In this document: positions 1 through 10,205 of the stretch, piece after piece
How the letters are laid out: every line of letters begins with the position of its first letter
Position numbering within the stretch: position 1 is the stretch's first letter
Assembly (NCBI GenBank): GCA_037447655.1
Contig: JBBHKE010000454.1
Location: forward strand, 64,001 to 112,825
Length of the DNA stretch: 48,825 bases
Direction of reading: 5' to 3'
Origin: Zygnema cylindricum
Lineage: Eukaryota; Streptophyta; Zygnematophyceae; Zygnematales; Zygnemataceae
Translations under genes and position numbers: made by a program
Notes under the pieces: model-generated
What the model saw: the letters and a program-made list of their open reading frames with translations, nothing else
What the model was told of the DNA's origin: nothing
Databases searched by the model: none

Positions 1-932
1 CAACTTCACCCCTGTGAAGACAAGACTCCCCTGAGTCGATAGCAAAAAGAATCTCTGAATTTGCTCTCCTGAGCAGTAAGTTATGGAGGGTCAAAGTTGA
101 CGTTCTGTACAAAAGCTCTTTGGGAGAGAGGGTCGTATCTCCTAATTTTTCTACGTCCTATCTCTCTCACAAACTCTATCTACTGATGTACGGAGCCAAT
201 CAGAATGCAGCTCCGTACACAAAAGTACAGCTGCCGGTGTATATTCTGTACGAACATCGTACGACATGGCCTAAATGTCGACACGTGGTATGTCCGGATT
301 CGTTCCCGTAATCATCGGAGATGCCGCAATCTAATGTTATTCCGCCACGTGTCGTCCGATGTGGCGATGTCCATAAACCACCGAAATCCTCTTCCGCGAT
401 CTCGGCGTTAATTCCGACCGACTGATTAAATTCATATTTAATCGTAGCCGTAATAAATGCATGTGCGATATTCTTTTCTATAAAGAAACAAATGCGCGGT
501 ATTGGTTTCTTATCCGTACCGCTATCCGTACTTTGACAATTATGGATCTATGTCTCCCGTAATCGGTTATAGTTAAATGAATTTTCCTACTTAATAACAT
601 TTTAATTAATATCATACCCTACATTATGTAACATTCGATGAAGACTTAACGGCTAAGTCTACCGTCTACCGTCTGCTTGCCGGCCGGCACGTACAAGGAT
701 CAAATCCTGTAGACGGCACTATCTTTTTAGTAATAAAACCCCTAACTAATATATAATTGTGTAAACTTCTAGTTAGCCTAGGTAGCCATGGCTCTAGCTC
801 CCTCTCCAATTTCTCAGTAACTGCGACAAGTTTGAGAGTTGGAGAGAGAAGTTAGAGGTAGACTGTCTCGGCTTCTTTCTATATTTCTATTTAGACCTAG
901 AAAATACTTTAAATGGATCATTAATTTCTACA
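1..932 (-). repeat. 3' LTR of element 1 (partial)
   Basis: Near-identical to 5405-6335. In element orientation it starts TGTAGAAATT directly after the polypurine tract. About 120 bp at its outer end are missing because the window begins inside it. It carries a 4-base insertion near 303 relative to the other LTR. It also holds a short hairpin around 694-709 that recalls a tRNA T-arm, on the strand opposite to the element. Confidence 0.93.
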
Positions 933-947
933 CTCCCCTTATTTTCT
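933..947 (-). other. Polypurine tract of element 1
   Basis: On the minus strand this reads AGAAAATAAGGGGAG and ends right before the TG of the 3' LTR. This is the expected plus-strand primer position. The same AAATAAGGGGAG motif precedes the 3' LTRs of the elements at 7030 and 19599. It begins within the pol stop codon (946-948), so coding sequence runs up to the tract. Confidence 0.85.
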
Positions 948-3900
948 AGTCAATCTTTAATTTAAGACCACACTTCTCCCTGCAGAAAATTAGCTTAGGG
1001 GAAGGCACAGGTTTGGTCATCATATCTGCTACCACCTCACTATCTGGTCGGTAATCTAAACTGATTATTTTGTTTTCTACTTTCTCTCTAACAAAGCTGA
1101 GTCTGATGTCCATGTGTTTGGCTTTAAAATGATGTTTAGGATTGGCAGAAATAGTGATTGCTGCCTAATTATCACAAAATATTTTCTGCACACCACTCTT
1201 AAGGTGACCAAGCTCACCAAGCAAAGACTTGACCCACATCAATTCTTTTATAGCAGAGCTAGAGGCCATATACTCAGCCTCGATGGTGGACTGAGCAATA
1301 ACTTTTTGCTGTTTGCTACTCCAACAGCAAGCCCCATCACCCACATATAATACATATCCAGAAGTGCATCTCCTCATCGGAGCATCACCATAACTGGCAT
1401 CACTCCAAGTAGTGATGTTAGTATTCTCCCCACCCAAATGCAACCATAGATCCCTAGTTCCTATCAAATATCTAAGGACTCCCTTAGCTGCCTCCCAATC
1501 CCTCTTAGTGGGAGCATTTAGACTTCTACTCAGCACTCCTACAGCTGCAGCTAAATCCGGCCGGGTACAATTCATAAAATAGATTAGACTTCCCACTACT
1601 TGCCTGTAAGGAATAGTCTGCATGAACTTCTGTTCTTCAGGAGATAATTCCTTGTCTAAGACTATGACTCCTTCTTCCTCACTCCCCTCACTTCCCTTCT
1701 TCAACTCCATTGGAGTTGTACAACTATTAGCTTTATCCATTTGAAATTTTTCAAGCATGTTCCCTATTGCTTCCTTTTGAGTCAATCTTATAATTTTTCT
1801 TTTTCGGTCTCTCTCTACTTGAATTCCCAAAATATATTTTGCTTCCCCAATATCCTTCATTTCAAATCCCCCCTTAAGATCGGTTTTCGGTTTATTAATT
1901 TTTTCCATTGATTTACTTAAGACAAGCAAATCATCAACATAAATTGCAATAAATATAAAACCTTCCTCATCTTCGAAAACATAGATTGAGTGATCTGAGC
2001 TGATCCGGATATATCCTAGACAGGTAAGAAACTCATCAAGCTTCTTATTCCACTGTCGAGGCGCTTGTTTCAAACCATAAAGAGATTTAATCAGCCGGCA
2101 TACCTTACTCTCCTCTCCTTCCTCCACAAACCCTTCGGGTTGTCGCATGAAGATCTCCTCTTCCAATTCTCCATGCAAAAAGGATGTCTTGATGTCCATC
2201 TGGTGCACTTCCATGTCTTCCGCTGTTGCCCGGCTGAGAAGTATGCGGACGAAGGAAAATTTGACCACCGGGGCAAAGGTTTCCTCTTAGTCAATTCCCT
2301 CTTTTTGTGTAAATCCCTTTGCCACTAATTGGGCCTTGTAGCGCTCGATTGTGTTATCTGGGTTCAGATTTAATTTGAAAACCCACTTACAACCGATTGG
2401 TTTTCGGTTAGGTGGACAATCCACCAGCTCCCAAGTATCGGCTGCCATAATTGAGGCCATCTCCTCATTGATGGCTGTCTTCCCCCGGTTTCTATTTGGA
2501 CAAGTCATCGCCTCTCGATAAGTTTGAGGTTCATCTTGATGAGATAGTTTAGTTACCTTGTTATTAACCTGTTTTTCTTGCAGTCTTTTGCTACTTCTCC
2601 TTCCCCCCTCAAAATCAGAGGCCGGAATAGATGGTTCTCGTGGATTCTTTCGAAAAAACTCGGCTTCTCCCCTATCCCTTGATTCCGAATCAATTTCCAC
2701 CACGTCTTCCGCTTCGGGTAGAGTTGTCACTGGAGTTCCCACAGCCGAGTCCTTTTCGGTCTTTTTTGTATCTGCAAGAATGTCATCATCTCTAAAACCT
2801 GGATAGTTAAGGAGCTCAAAGTCATCGGAATATTCTGACTCAGATCTGATTTTAACTGACTTCATATATTTGAAGGGATCCACAGACTTTCCTTCATCCA
2901 TAACTACTAGATGATTTACTAAGATTATATCTTCTCTTTTTAGATCATAAACTCTATATCCTTTAACATCATCATCATATCCTAATAAGTATCCTGGTTG
3001 TCCTTTAGGATTTAGCTTCCAATTAGACCGATCTGTATCTAGACTGAATACTTGACTGCCGAAAACCTTTAAGTGAGATAAGTCTTGTTTCCGGCCTATC
3101 CATCTCTCATAAGGTGTTTGATCTTTTATAGCTGAAGTAATAACTAAATTTTTGAGGTAATTAACACAGTTCATTGCTTCTGCCCAAAACCTTTTTCCTA
3201 TCTTCTTATCCAACAACATACTTCTAGCACTATCACTTAGTGTTCTATTTAACCTTTCAGCTACCCCATTCTGTTCCGGGTTTTCTGAACTGTCTTTTGG
3301 TGTTGGACCCCATCTTCTCTCAAAAAATCCTCAAACTGGTTAGAAGTATACTCTCCACCATTGTCGCTCCTTATTCTCTTGATTGGAATTTCATGAAGTT
3401 TTTCACTCCATGCTTTATATTGTCTTAAACAATCCTGAGCTTCCACTTGTTTTTCAAAAAAATACACTCGGGAATACCGAGACCAATCATCAGTGATAGT
3501 CATCATAAATCTCTTCCCCCCCCGGTGAGGGCACTTTAGCTGGTTCCCAAATATCTGTGTGTACTAGATCTAAGAATGTTTTCTCCCTTATAGGTGGTTC
3601 TTTTAGGAAAGGGTAATCTGTGTGTTTTACCTTGAGCACATCCACTACAATCACTTATATTATCATTCTCACTAAACTTAATCCCTTCCAACACTCTCAT
3701 CTTTTTCATCTCTCTTAACTTGTCTAGATTCACATGCCCAAGCCTCTTATGCCACATCATAATATCATGAACACCAGCATAATAAAGTTTCTTCTTTTCA
3801 TTACTTAAAACCAGCATAAACATCCCATGGCTACCTTTCTCATCAATGAAATAGACGTCCTCCTCAAAACTAGCAGTAAAGACTCCTTCCCTAGTGCTAG

Positions 3901-4217
3901 TAAAAAAACCCTTATCATCTAATACGGAAGTAGAGATGAGGTTTTTGTTCAGCTCCGGAATAAACAATACATCGGAGAATGTTACTATGGATGTCTTTCC
4001 TTCTACTAACACTTTCAAATCTATCGATCCTACAAGAGTAGTGGTGACTATCCTCCCATCCCCGTACTCTATCTCTACGATGGGAATATTTCTTATTTTA
4101 GTGAACAGGTGCCTATCGTTACACATGTGCATGGAGGCACATGAATCTACAATCCAGCCTGCTTCACCTTTTAATCCACCGTAAGCACATTTCTGACTTC
4201 GTGGTATTTCGACCTCG
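946..4217 (-). pseudogene. Copia pol polyprotein (protease-integrase-RT-RNase H), broken
   Basis: Domains in order: an aspartic protease active site near 4150 that reads DSCAS instead of the usual DSGA; the integrase zinc-binding segment with HKRLGH and CSGCAQGK (about 3750-3630); integrase core pieces TDDWSRYSRVYF, SDNGGEYTS and PEQNGVAERLNR (3500-3240); reverse transcriptase with the catalytic YVDDLLV (about 1935); and RNase H with TWSDASYG and EAEYMA (about 1400-1260). Breaks: frame changes near 4218-4222 (A5 run), around 3590, in a G8 run at 3516-3523 and near 3285; a stop at about 2280 after the KEGID stretch; and a TAG at about 1163 where relatives have Gln in the CDNQAA motif. Coding continues to a final stop at 946. 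Two of the frame breaks sit in homopolymers, so some could be sequencing errors. Confidence 0.93.
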
Positions 4218-5280
4218 TTTTTATCTCCAACTCCTCATCTATAAGGAGCTCATCGTCCTCGTCCTCGGATTCCGCCTCATGTACCTGTGTCACAAGGGCC
4301 TTTTTCTTTCCTCTCGGGGTACCACCGGTCTGCCCCTCCTTTAACCGAAGCTCGGTTAGCTTAGTGCACTCAGCCATATAGTGCCCTGGTTTCTTACAAA
4401 AATGACATAAAACTTTGGGAGACCTTGGTCTGAACTCGTCGGTCTGGTTTTTCTGCTCCCTCCCCCCATAGTTTCCCACCGGTTTCCGGGAATCCTTGTT
4501 CCTCCAATCGGTGGCAGTTGCCAAGGCTTGGCCACTCTTTCCTCCTGTTCGGATCTCAATCGTATTCTCCCGATTGAGAATCATCCCTACCACTAAGTTC
4601 CATATCCACCTTGAGTCCGGCAAGTCCTGCACACGGTTGACTATGTTCTCGAACTCATCGGGTAACTTCATCAGTAAATAGTTAACCTTTTCTTTTTCAC
4701 TAAAATCTTTTCCCGCACTCTCTATCTCCATGAAGAGTGTAGCAAGCTCATTACAAAAATCCAACATCTTCCCCCCTTTGTATACATACTCCTTAACTCT
4801 TTGATCAGCCAACTGTTGTTGCTGAATCGTACCACTTCGGTACATCTCTATGAGAGCCATCCAAAGATCCGATGCCCTTTCTACCTGCAAATGAGGACAT
4901 GCAAGTCCTTGAGTGAGATGGCGTAGGATAAAGTGCTTTGCCGCCATATTGTTGAAGTCCCAGGTTTCAGTATCATTCTCCTCGTTCCTCAGAATAGGTG
5001 ACATGAATGTCGAACCAGTTGCTATTGGTGTGGTCGTCTCCTTCTCCTTTCCTTTGTCCACCACCTCTCCTTCTTTTGTTTCCTCCGTTGAAGGTGGATC
5101 CTCTTTCCTGGTGAATCTGCTTCCTCCAAACCCTGGAGGAATTCCAAGACTTGATGGACGCCCCAACCGTCCACTCACTATCCCCCAAAACCTTTTTTCG
5201 CATAGAGATCCTATCATCATACTTTCCCAGTATATGAAGCCAGTTCCATTAAAAATTGGTACCCTAGAGGGTGGGCCCAT
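4171..5280 (-). CDS. Copia gag (nucleocapsid) of element 1
   Basis: Open frame of about 369 residues, taking the ATG at 5280 that lies inside the primer-binding site. The same MGPP...RVPIF start is seen in elements at 7030 and 19599. An in-frame ATG exists upstream at 5304 inside the LTR. Gag binds RNA and forms the virus-like particle. The middle part has the copia gag (UBN2-like) character, and a CCHC zinc knuckle CHFCKKPGHYMAEC lies near 4370-4410. The frame ends at 4171 because of a shift at the A5 run (4218-4222). Before that run it aligns with the element at 19599, whose gag continues directly into protease. Probably a broken gag-pol polyprotein rather than a separate gene. Confidence 0.8.
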   Translation of the reverse strand: MGPPSRVPIFNGTGFIYWESMMIGSLCEKRFWGIVSGRLGRPSSLGIPPGFGGSRFTRKEDPPSTEETKEGEVVDKGKEKETTTPIATGSTFMSPILRNEENDTETWDFNNMAAKHFILRHLTQGLACPHLQVERASDLWMALIEMYRSGTIQQQQLADQRVKEYVYKGGKMLDFCNELATLFMEIESAGKDFSEKEKVNYLLMKLPDEFENIVNRVQDLPDSRWIWNLVVGMILNRENTIEIRTGGKSGQALATATDWRNKDSRKPVGNYGGREQKNQTDEFRPRSPKVLCHFCKKPGHYMAECTKLTELRLKEGQTGGTPRGKKKALVTQVHEAESEDEDDELLIDEELEIKTRSKYHEVRNVLTVD

Positions 5281-5283
5281 AAC
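5270..5283 (-). other. Primer-binding site (initiator tRNA-Met anticodon arm)
   Basis: On the minus strand GTTATGGGCCCACC follows the LTR terminal CA after one base. It is the complement of the plant initiator tRNA-Met anticodon arm (GGUGGGCCCAUAAC, recalled from memory). Drosophila copia is known to prime from a half initiator tRNA cut in this loop. The 3'-end type site TGGTATCAGAGC, usual for plant copia, is absent here. Confidence 0.8.
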
Positions 5284-5284
5284 G

Positions 5285-6335
5285 TGAAACTCTAAGACCT
5301 CCATAAGTCCTCAGAATGGACAGCTTCCAAGAAGCCTCTAAGATAACCCTGACCCCTTTGTGTTTCAGCAAAAATAACTGCCACCCTGGCAGACAAAAAC
5401 TCTGACCACCCTCACCCCTGTGAAGACAACACTCCCCTGAGTCGATAGCAAAAAGAATCTCTGAATTTGCTCCCCTGAGCAGTAAGTTATGGAGGGTCAA
5501 AGTTGACCTTTTGTACAGAAGCTCTCTGGGAGAAAGGGTCCTATCTCCTAATTTTTCTAAGTCCTATCTCTCTCACAGACTCTATCTACTGATGTACGGA
5601 GCCAATCAGAATGCAGCTCCGTAAACAAAAGTACAGCTGCCGGTGTACTTTCTGTACTAACATCGTACGACATGGCCTAAATGTCGACACGTGGTATGTC
5701 CGGATTCCCGTAATCATCGGAGATGCCGCAATCTAATGTTATTTCGCCACGTGTCGTCCGATGTGGCGATGTCCATAAACCACCGAAATCCTCTTCCGCG
5801 ATCTCGGCGTTAATTCCGGCCGACCGATTAAATTCATATTTAATCGTAGCCGTAATAAATGCATGTGCGATATTCTTTTCTATAAAGAAACAAATGCGCG
5901 GTATTGGTTTCTTATCCATACCGCTATCCGTACTTTTACAATTATGGATCTATGTCTCCCGTAATCAGTTATAGTTAAATGAATTTTCCTACTTAATAAC
6001 ATTTTAATTAATATCATACCCTACATTATGTAACATTCGATGAAGACTTAACGGCTAAGTCTACCGTCTACCGTCTGCCTGCCGGCCGGCAGGTACAAGG
6101 ATCAAATCCTGTAGCCGGCACTATCTTTTTAGTAATAAAACCCCTAACTAATATATAATCCCGTAAACTTATGGTTAGCCTAGGTAGCCATGGCTCTAGC
6201 TCCCTCTCCAATTTCTCAGTGACTGCGACAAGTTTGAGAAGTAGGAGAAAGAAGTTAGAGGTAGACTGCCTCGGCTTCTTTCTATATTTCTATTTAGACC
6301 TAGAAAATACTTTAAATGGATCATTAATTTCTACA
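5285..6335 (-). repeat. 5' LTR of element 1
   Basis: Complete LTR of 1051 bp. On the plus strand it begins TGAAACTCTAAG and ends AATTTCTACA, giving the usual TG...CA termini. It holds the promoter for the minus-strand element. Further related LTRs are at 6341-7020 (fragment), 7030-8325, 10206-11326 and 26460-27495. A T-arm-like hairpin lies at 6096-6111. Confidence 0.93.
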
Positions 6336-6340
6336 TCCCT

Positions 6341-7020
6341 AACCAATCAAAATATTGTAAGGTACAATAAGGTTACAAGTATCGATGTACTTCTTGTACG
6401 GCCAAAGTACAGCATGGCTGCTCTATTGACGGGCGTCATTTCTTTAACCGTAGTTACTCCCCCCGTAATATCCGTTGTCCAATCATAACTCACCACATGT
6501 TGTCCGCAGACATTGGCTTGCAAACCGCCAAATGTCTACTCTAAAATCCAAGTTCCTCTACGAGTCGTCGATCGCGAACGACAATTTGATTTCGTTTGTT
6601 GAAATTAATTGTCGTTTCGTTTATTTCATGCGCTCTAGTATTTCGTGCAGTCCTGCACGTTTCATGTTTATTTTGTTCCGTAAGATGTTAAATGGAATGT
6701 GTCGTTGCGTCACTGTTTAAATGATTATCACATCCCATGTACGTAACGCTTCATCAAGACCTACCGGAAAAAGCGGACTGCTATACAGTACGGCGTTATT
6801 CCAAAAGGTCAAATGATCAAATCCTGCTCTTTTTGGTCTATGTTTTGCACGGGCTATGTCTTTTGCCTGTCTTCTTATCTCCTGAGGCAACCATGGCTGT
6901 CTGCCAATTCTCAATGACTACGACAAGAATGGTTGCCTGCCGTTTCTTAATGACTACGACAAAAATGAGAACTGTTAAATGACCATAGACTAACTAAAGA
7001 GATAGAATACAAAATACCAT
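6341..7020 (-). repeat. Degenerate copia LTR fragment
   Basis: Begins ACCAATCAAAATATTGTA and shares landmarks, in the same order, with the solo LTR at 26460-27495: the ACCAATCA motif, TGTAC...TTGTACGGCC, a CAAATCCTG motif and the CCATGGCTG block. It is clearly more worn than either LTR of element 1. Element 1 probably landed in or beside it. I see no gene in it; the short open frames have no family features. Confidence 0.6.
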
Positions 7021-7029
7021 TTTTTAACA

Positions 7030-8325
7030 AAGCCATGGCTGCCTAGGCCCTCTAGAGAGACAGAGAGTAGCTTTGGTAGATTTACCGAAAAGGAGATTGA
7101 CGGACCCAAGAATTGATCTTGGTACATGTAGTATGTCAACCTACCTGTAGCCGTTAGCTTTGTCCTATAAATCTAGGACTTGTGCTAACGTACATAAGGT
7201 TTGATAGCTATTTAAACATTTACACGTAGGACATTTCATGGAACAAACGAAATATACGATAGAACATAGCATGATAAATACTATTGTACCGCACGAAATA
7301 AATGGTGTGAACATTTATTTCAACGGCTTATTTAAAAAGCCGATGGCATCGGACGGCCATGGTAAGCGCCAACGTCGTAGGAAGGACGATTTGGTGGTTT
7401 TCGGACGTTGCCAATCCGAACAACACATGGCAACAACTTACGATATTACGAAATCTTTAGAGCGCACGATAACAAGTTCATTTGTGACAAATGTCATCGA
7501 TATGGCCATACCGTATAAATCATAGTTCAAAAGTAGGCGTTTTTGTGGTAGGCCTTTGGTCGGCACTTTTATCGCAAGTTGTGTTATGGGCTTTTCATGT
7601 GATCTTCATAGATCGCTACTTTGATAAGAAACCGTCCGATCGTCCAAATTTGACGGTGTGAATAAAATTTTTTGGTCTAAATGTTTTAATTGGCCCGAAT
7701 AGGTCCGAATACAATATGGGTCTTAAGGTCATATTGTATGTTTTGCAAAGAATAGGCATATTGTATAGGGCTACTTTCACTTACTTTTGAACTATGGTAA
7801 AAAATTCGTACAAAAAGTACTTCAACACCTGAAATTTATGTACGGTAGAGTCCTTTGATTGGTGCGTACCTAAGTACTAGAGGGTTAAGAGAGGGGTTTT
7901 AGGACTTAGGAAAAATATTAGGTAGCCGCCTCTCTTTGAGAGAGCTTTGTACAAAAGGTCAACTTTGACCAGTCATAACTAACTGCTCAAGGGAGCAAAT
8001 TCATTGATTCTTTTTACTGCGGACTCAGAGGAGTCTAAGCTACAAAGAGGTATAGTCGTTCAGATTTTTTTCTAGCCAGGGTGTCTTCATTTGTAAGGTA
8101 AAATCAAAGTGGGGGAATGTGTCCAAATACTCATATTCTAACTTTACACTCTGTTGGGGAACTGAGCACACAAATCGTCTTTTTTCCCAAGGGTGAAGCT
8201 CTATTGGGGTTATGACTGTCACGGTGTCAGTCATTTGGGTTTGTATCAACTTGGAGTCGACACTATCTAGATAAGCTTCTTTGGATCTGTTATTTCTGTG
8301 GGGGAATGGAGCTCACATAGTTTCA
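7030..8325 (+). repeat. 5' LTR of element 3 (5'-truncated, carries a MITE)
   Basis: Matches the 3' LTR from about 10327 onward, starting at the AAAGCCATGG block and ending GTTTCA at 8325. Roughly the first 120 bp of the LTR are absent. It is longer than the matching part of the 3' LTR by about 300 bp, most of which is a hAT-like insertion at 7521-7796. A T-arm-like hairpin is at 7105-7121. Confidence 0.8.
7521..7796. mobile_element. hAT-type MITE inside an LTR
   Basis: A 276-bp block present in the 5' LTR of element 3 and absent from its 3' LTR. Its ends are a perfect 15-bp inverted repeat, CATAGTTCAAAAGTA and TACTTTTGAACTATG. The flanks are GTATAAAT (7513-7520) and GTAAAAAA (7797-7804). The empty site in the 3' LTR reads GTACAAAT, so these are a decayed 8-bp target duplication. 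An 8-bp duplication and CA...TG ends fit the hAT superfamily. No coding capacity. Confidence 0.8.
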
Positions 8326-8340
8326 GGTTATGGGCCCACC
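8326..8340 (+). other. Primer-binding site of element 3
   Basis: GGTTATGGGCCCACC starts immediately after the LTR end TTTCA. It is a perfect 15-base complement to the anticodon arm of plant initiator tRNA-Met as I recall it, and it opens with the same GGTTATGGGCCC as the Drosophila copia site. The gag ATG (8330-8332) lies inside it. Confidence 0.82.
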
Positions 8341-9486
8341 ATCTAGGGTACCTATGATAGATGGAACACACTTCACTTACTGGGAATATACAATGGAGGG
8401 GTTGTTTTTGAAAAGCACTTATATGGAATTGTTTCGGGACAAGTGAGGTGTCCGCCACCGGGCTTCCTTGGAACTCACTATGGAGATTCATCTAGGGCTT
8501 CCCAAAAAATCAAACAAAGTTCAGTTGCAACAGAAGGTGAAAGGGAAAATATTGCCATAGAATAGGGAAAAGGGGACAAGGGTAAAGGAACACGTGTGGA
8601 GAGGGGAGTTAGGCTCTCGCCTATAGTTCCACTTGTAGGGGTAATAGCTAAACCAAAAATTGAAGAAAATGACGGTAAAATTTGGGAGTATAAAAACACT
8701 ATAACAAAACACCTCATACTTAGAAACGTGTCTAAGTCCATAGCTATCACTCTTATAAACCTAATCAAGTCTTCAAAAATCTGGGATACACTAATTCAAA
8801 TTTATAAGAGTGAGACTATAGAGAGGCAGCTGTTAGTAAAACATGAAATAGAAGCCTATGTTTGTATAGGCGGTAGCATGATAGAGATTTGCGATGATAT
8901 TGCTACGCTATATTTTGAGCCTTCTAGTGCAAGATATGTAGAATCCGAGGAGAGAAAAATTGACACACTAATCATGAAACTTCCAGAGGAGTACCAAAAC
9001 ATCATTAACCGTATGGAAGAAATGGATTGCTCCTCATAGACTTGGAGCATTACCATGGGGATGATTCTTGTGAGGGAAAGCACTTTAGAGCTTTGTAAGG
9101 AAAGTGACGTGGTGAATGCACTAACAACTGGTGGTGAGTGGCAGAAGCGTGATGAGAGGAAGAAAGATAAAGATAAGCCTTATCAAAACTTCGGTGGAAA
9201 TAGAGGAAGTGGAAAAGAAAGGGGAGCTTCGAAAGGAGGGGTTTGCTTCTTTTGTAGGGAACCGGGTCACTATATGGCGGAATGTCCTTATTTTGAAGAA
9301 ATTAGAATTTGGAATGTGAATGAGGAGGAAGAAGGGAAAGAGAAGAAAAATGATGAAGATATTTCGGAGCTTCTCTACATCGGTAAAATGGGAAAGAGAG
9401 AAAATCACACAGAAATTCCACAAAAGCAATACTGTGTTTTTGGAGGTATAAGGGAGGTAAAGAGAAAAAAGGTACTTAAAAAATAA
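8330..9486 (+). pseudogene. Copia gag remnant of element 3
   Basis: Starts at the ATG within the primer-binding site. A stop lies in frame just upstream (8318-8320), so no earlier in-frame start exists. The first piece (MGPPSRVP..., YWEYTMEG) ends at a TGA near 8445. A second long piece (8596-9039) has gag features, including IWEYKNTITKHLILRNV and LIMKLPEEYQNIINRME. A stop at 9037 separates it from a third piece (9055-9486) that contains the CCHC knuckle CFFCREPGHYMAEC (about 9244-9285). The last two pieces are in the same frame, separated only by that stop and a few codons. Confidence 0.82.
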
Positions 9487-9544
9487 TAAGGATATTTTCA
9501 TAGATATTTTGGAGACATAAAACAAGTCGAAATATGAGACTTCA

Positions 9545-10162
9545 ATGGATTCTATGGAAAGGGGAGAAGTAAATCTAGTGGGGGCTCGAAAGGATATGGG
9601 AGAAGAGGAATATATAATGAAAGGTTTAGGGGATGAGAAATATATTTTGGGAATCAAAATAAAAAGTGAAAGTGGAAAGAATTCCATGGGAGAGGGTGAG
9701 GGAAGTTCAAAAAGTGGGGTAATTAGCATGGACAAATATATGAGTAAAGAAAATGTAGATTTTATGAGGAACTTAGTGGGGACTCTTCATTTAAGGATAT
9801 ATTTGGGGGGTAATGGATTTGACATCACTAATGGGAGTGATGCCATTTATGAAGGTTTGCTTGTAAAATGGTTAGCATCTCTGTATGTGTTGCAGGTTGG
9901 GGATGGGGCTGGTTGTGTCAACTGCAAGTGGGAAACCGGATTTTGCTCTGATGAAAAAGAGATGTGGAGGATAAAATCCTTGCTCCAAAAGCCCGGATTT
10001 ATGAAAAATGGCATGCAAAATAAAATGTGTGATGCAATTATTATTTCGGTTCATCTAATACACTGTTTCAAATACGAGGGTATTTTCTTCAAGATTTATA
10101 AAAGGCAAAGAAAAAGGATAAAAAGGGTGTTTGTTTTTGTTGATATTTTTGTGTGTTATTAA
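9545..10162 (+). pseudogene. Collapsed copia pol remnant (RT end and RNase H)
   Basis: An open frame of 205 codons that looks like pol with large pieces removed. It keeps the segment YILGI after the RT palm, a piece like the MSPEE/SPEEQKFM linker (MSKENVDFMRNL), a diverged RNase H start (FDITNGSDAIYEG, compare NITTWSDASYGD), VGDGAGCVNCKW, and MWRIKSLLQKPGFMKNGMQNKMCD. The catalytic YVDD block, integrase and protease are absent. The frame stays open across several deletions. It may be chance or may reflect an old deletion derivative that spread by help from full elements. Confidence 0.7.
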
Positions 10163-10205
10163 GTGTGAGTTGAAATAAAAGTAAACTAGAAAATAAGGGG
10201 AGGGT

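Larger units (their letters stand above)
1..6335 (-). mobile_element. Ty1/copia LTR retrotransposon, element 1 (left LTR cut by window start)
   Basis: Layout read on the minus strand: 5' LTR (5285-6335), primer-binding site, gag, protease, integrase, reverse transcriptase, RNase H, polypurine tract, 3' LTR (1-932). Integrase before reverse transcriptase marks the Copia superfamily. The two LTRs look roughly 95% or more alike by eye, so this is the youngest copia element here. The pol frame is nonetheless broken in several places, so the copy is not autonomous as read. The 5-bp target duplication cannot be tested because the left end lies outside the window. Confidence 0.93.

Noticed and set aside
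4200-4222. Programmed -1 frameshift between gag and pol in element 1
   Set aside because: The A5 run permits single slippage but is not a good tandem slippery site, and the relative at 19599 keeps gag and pol in one frame. An indel is simpler.
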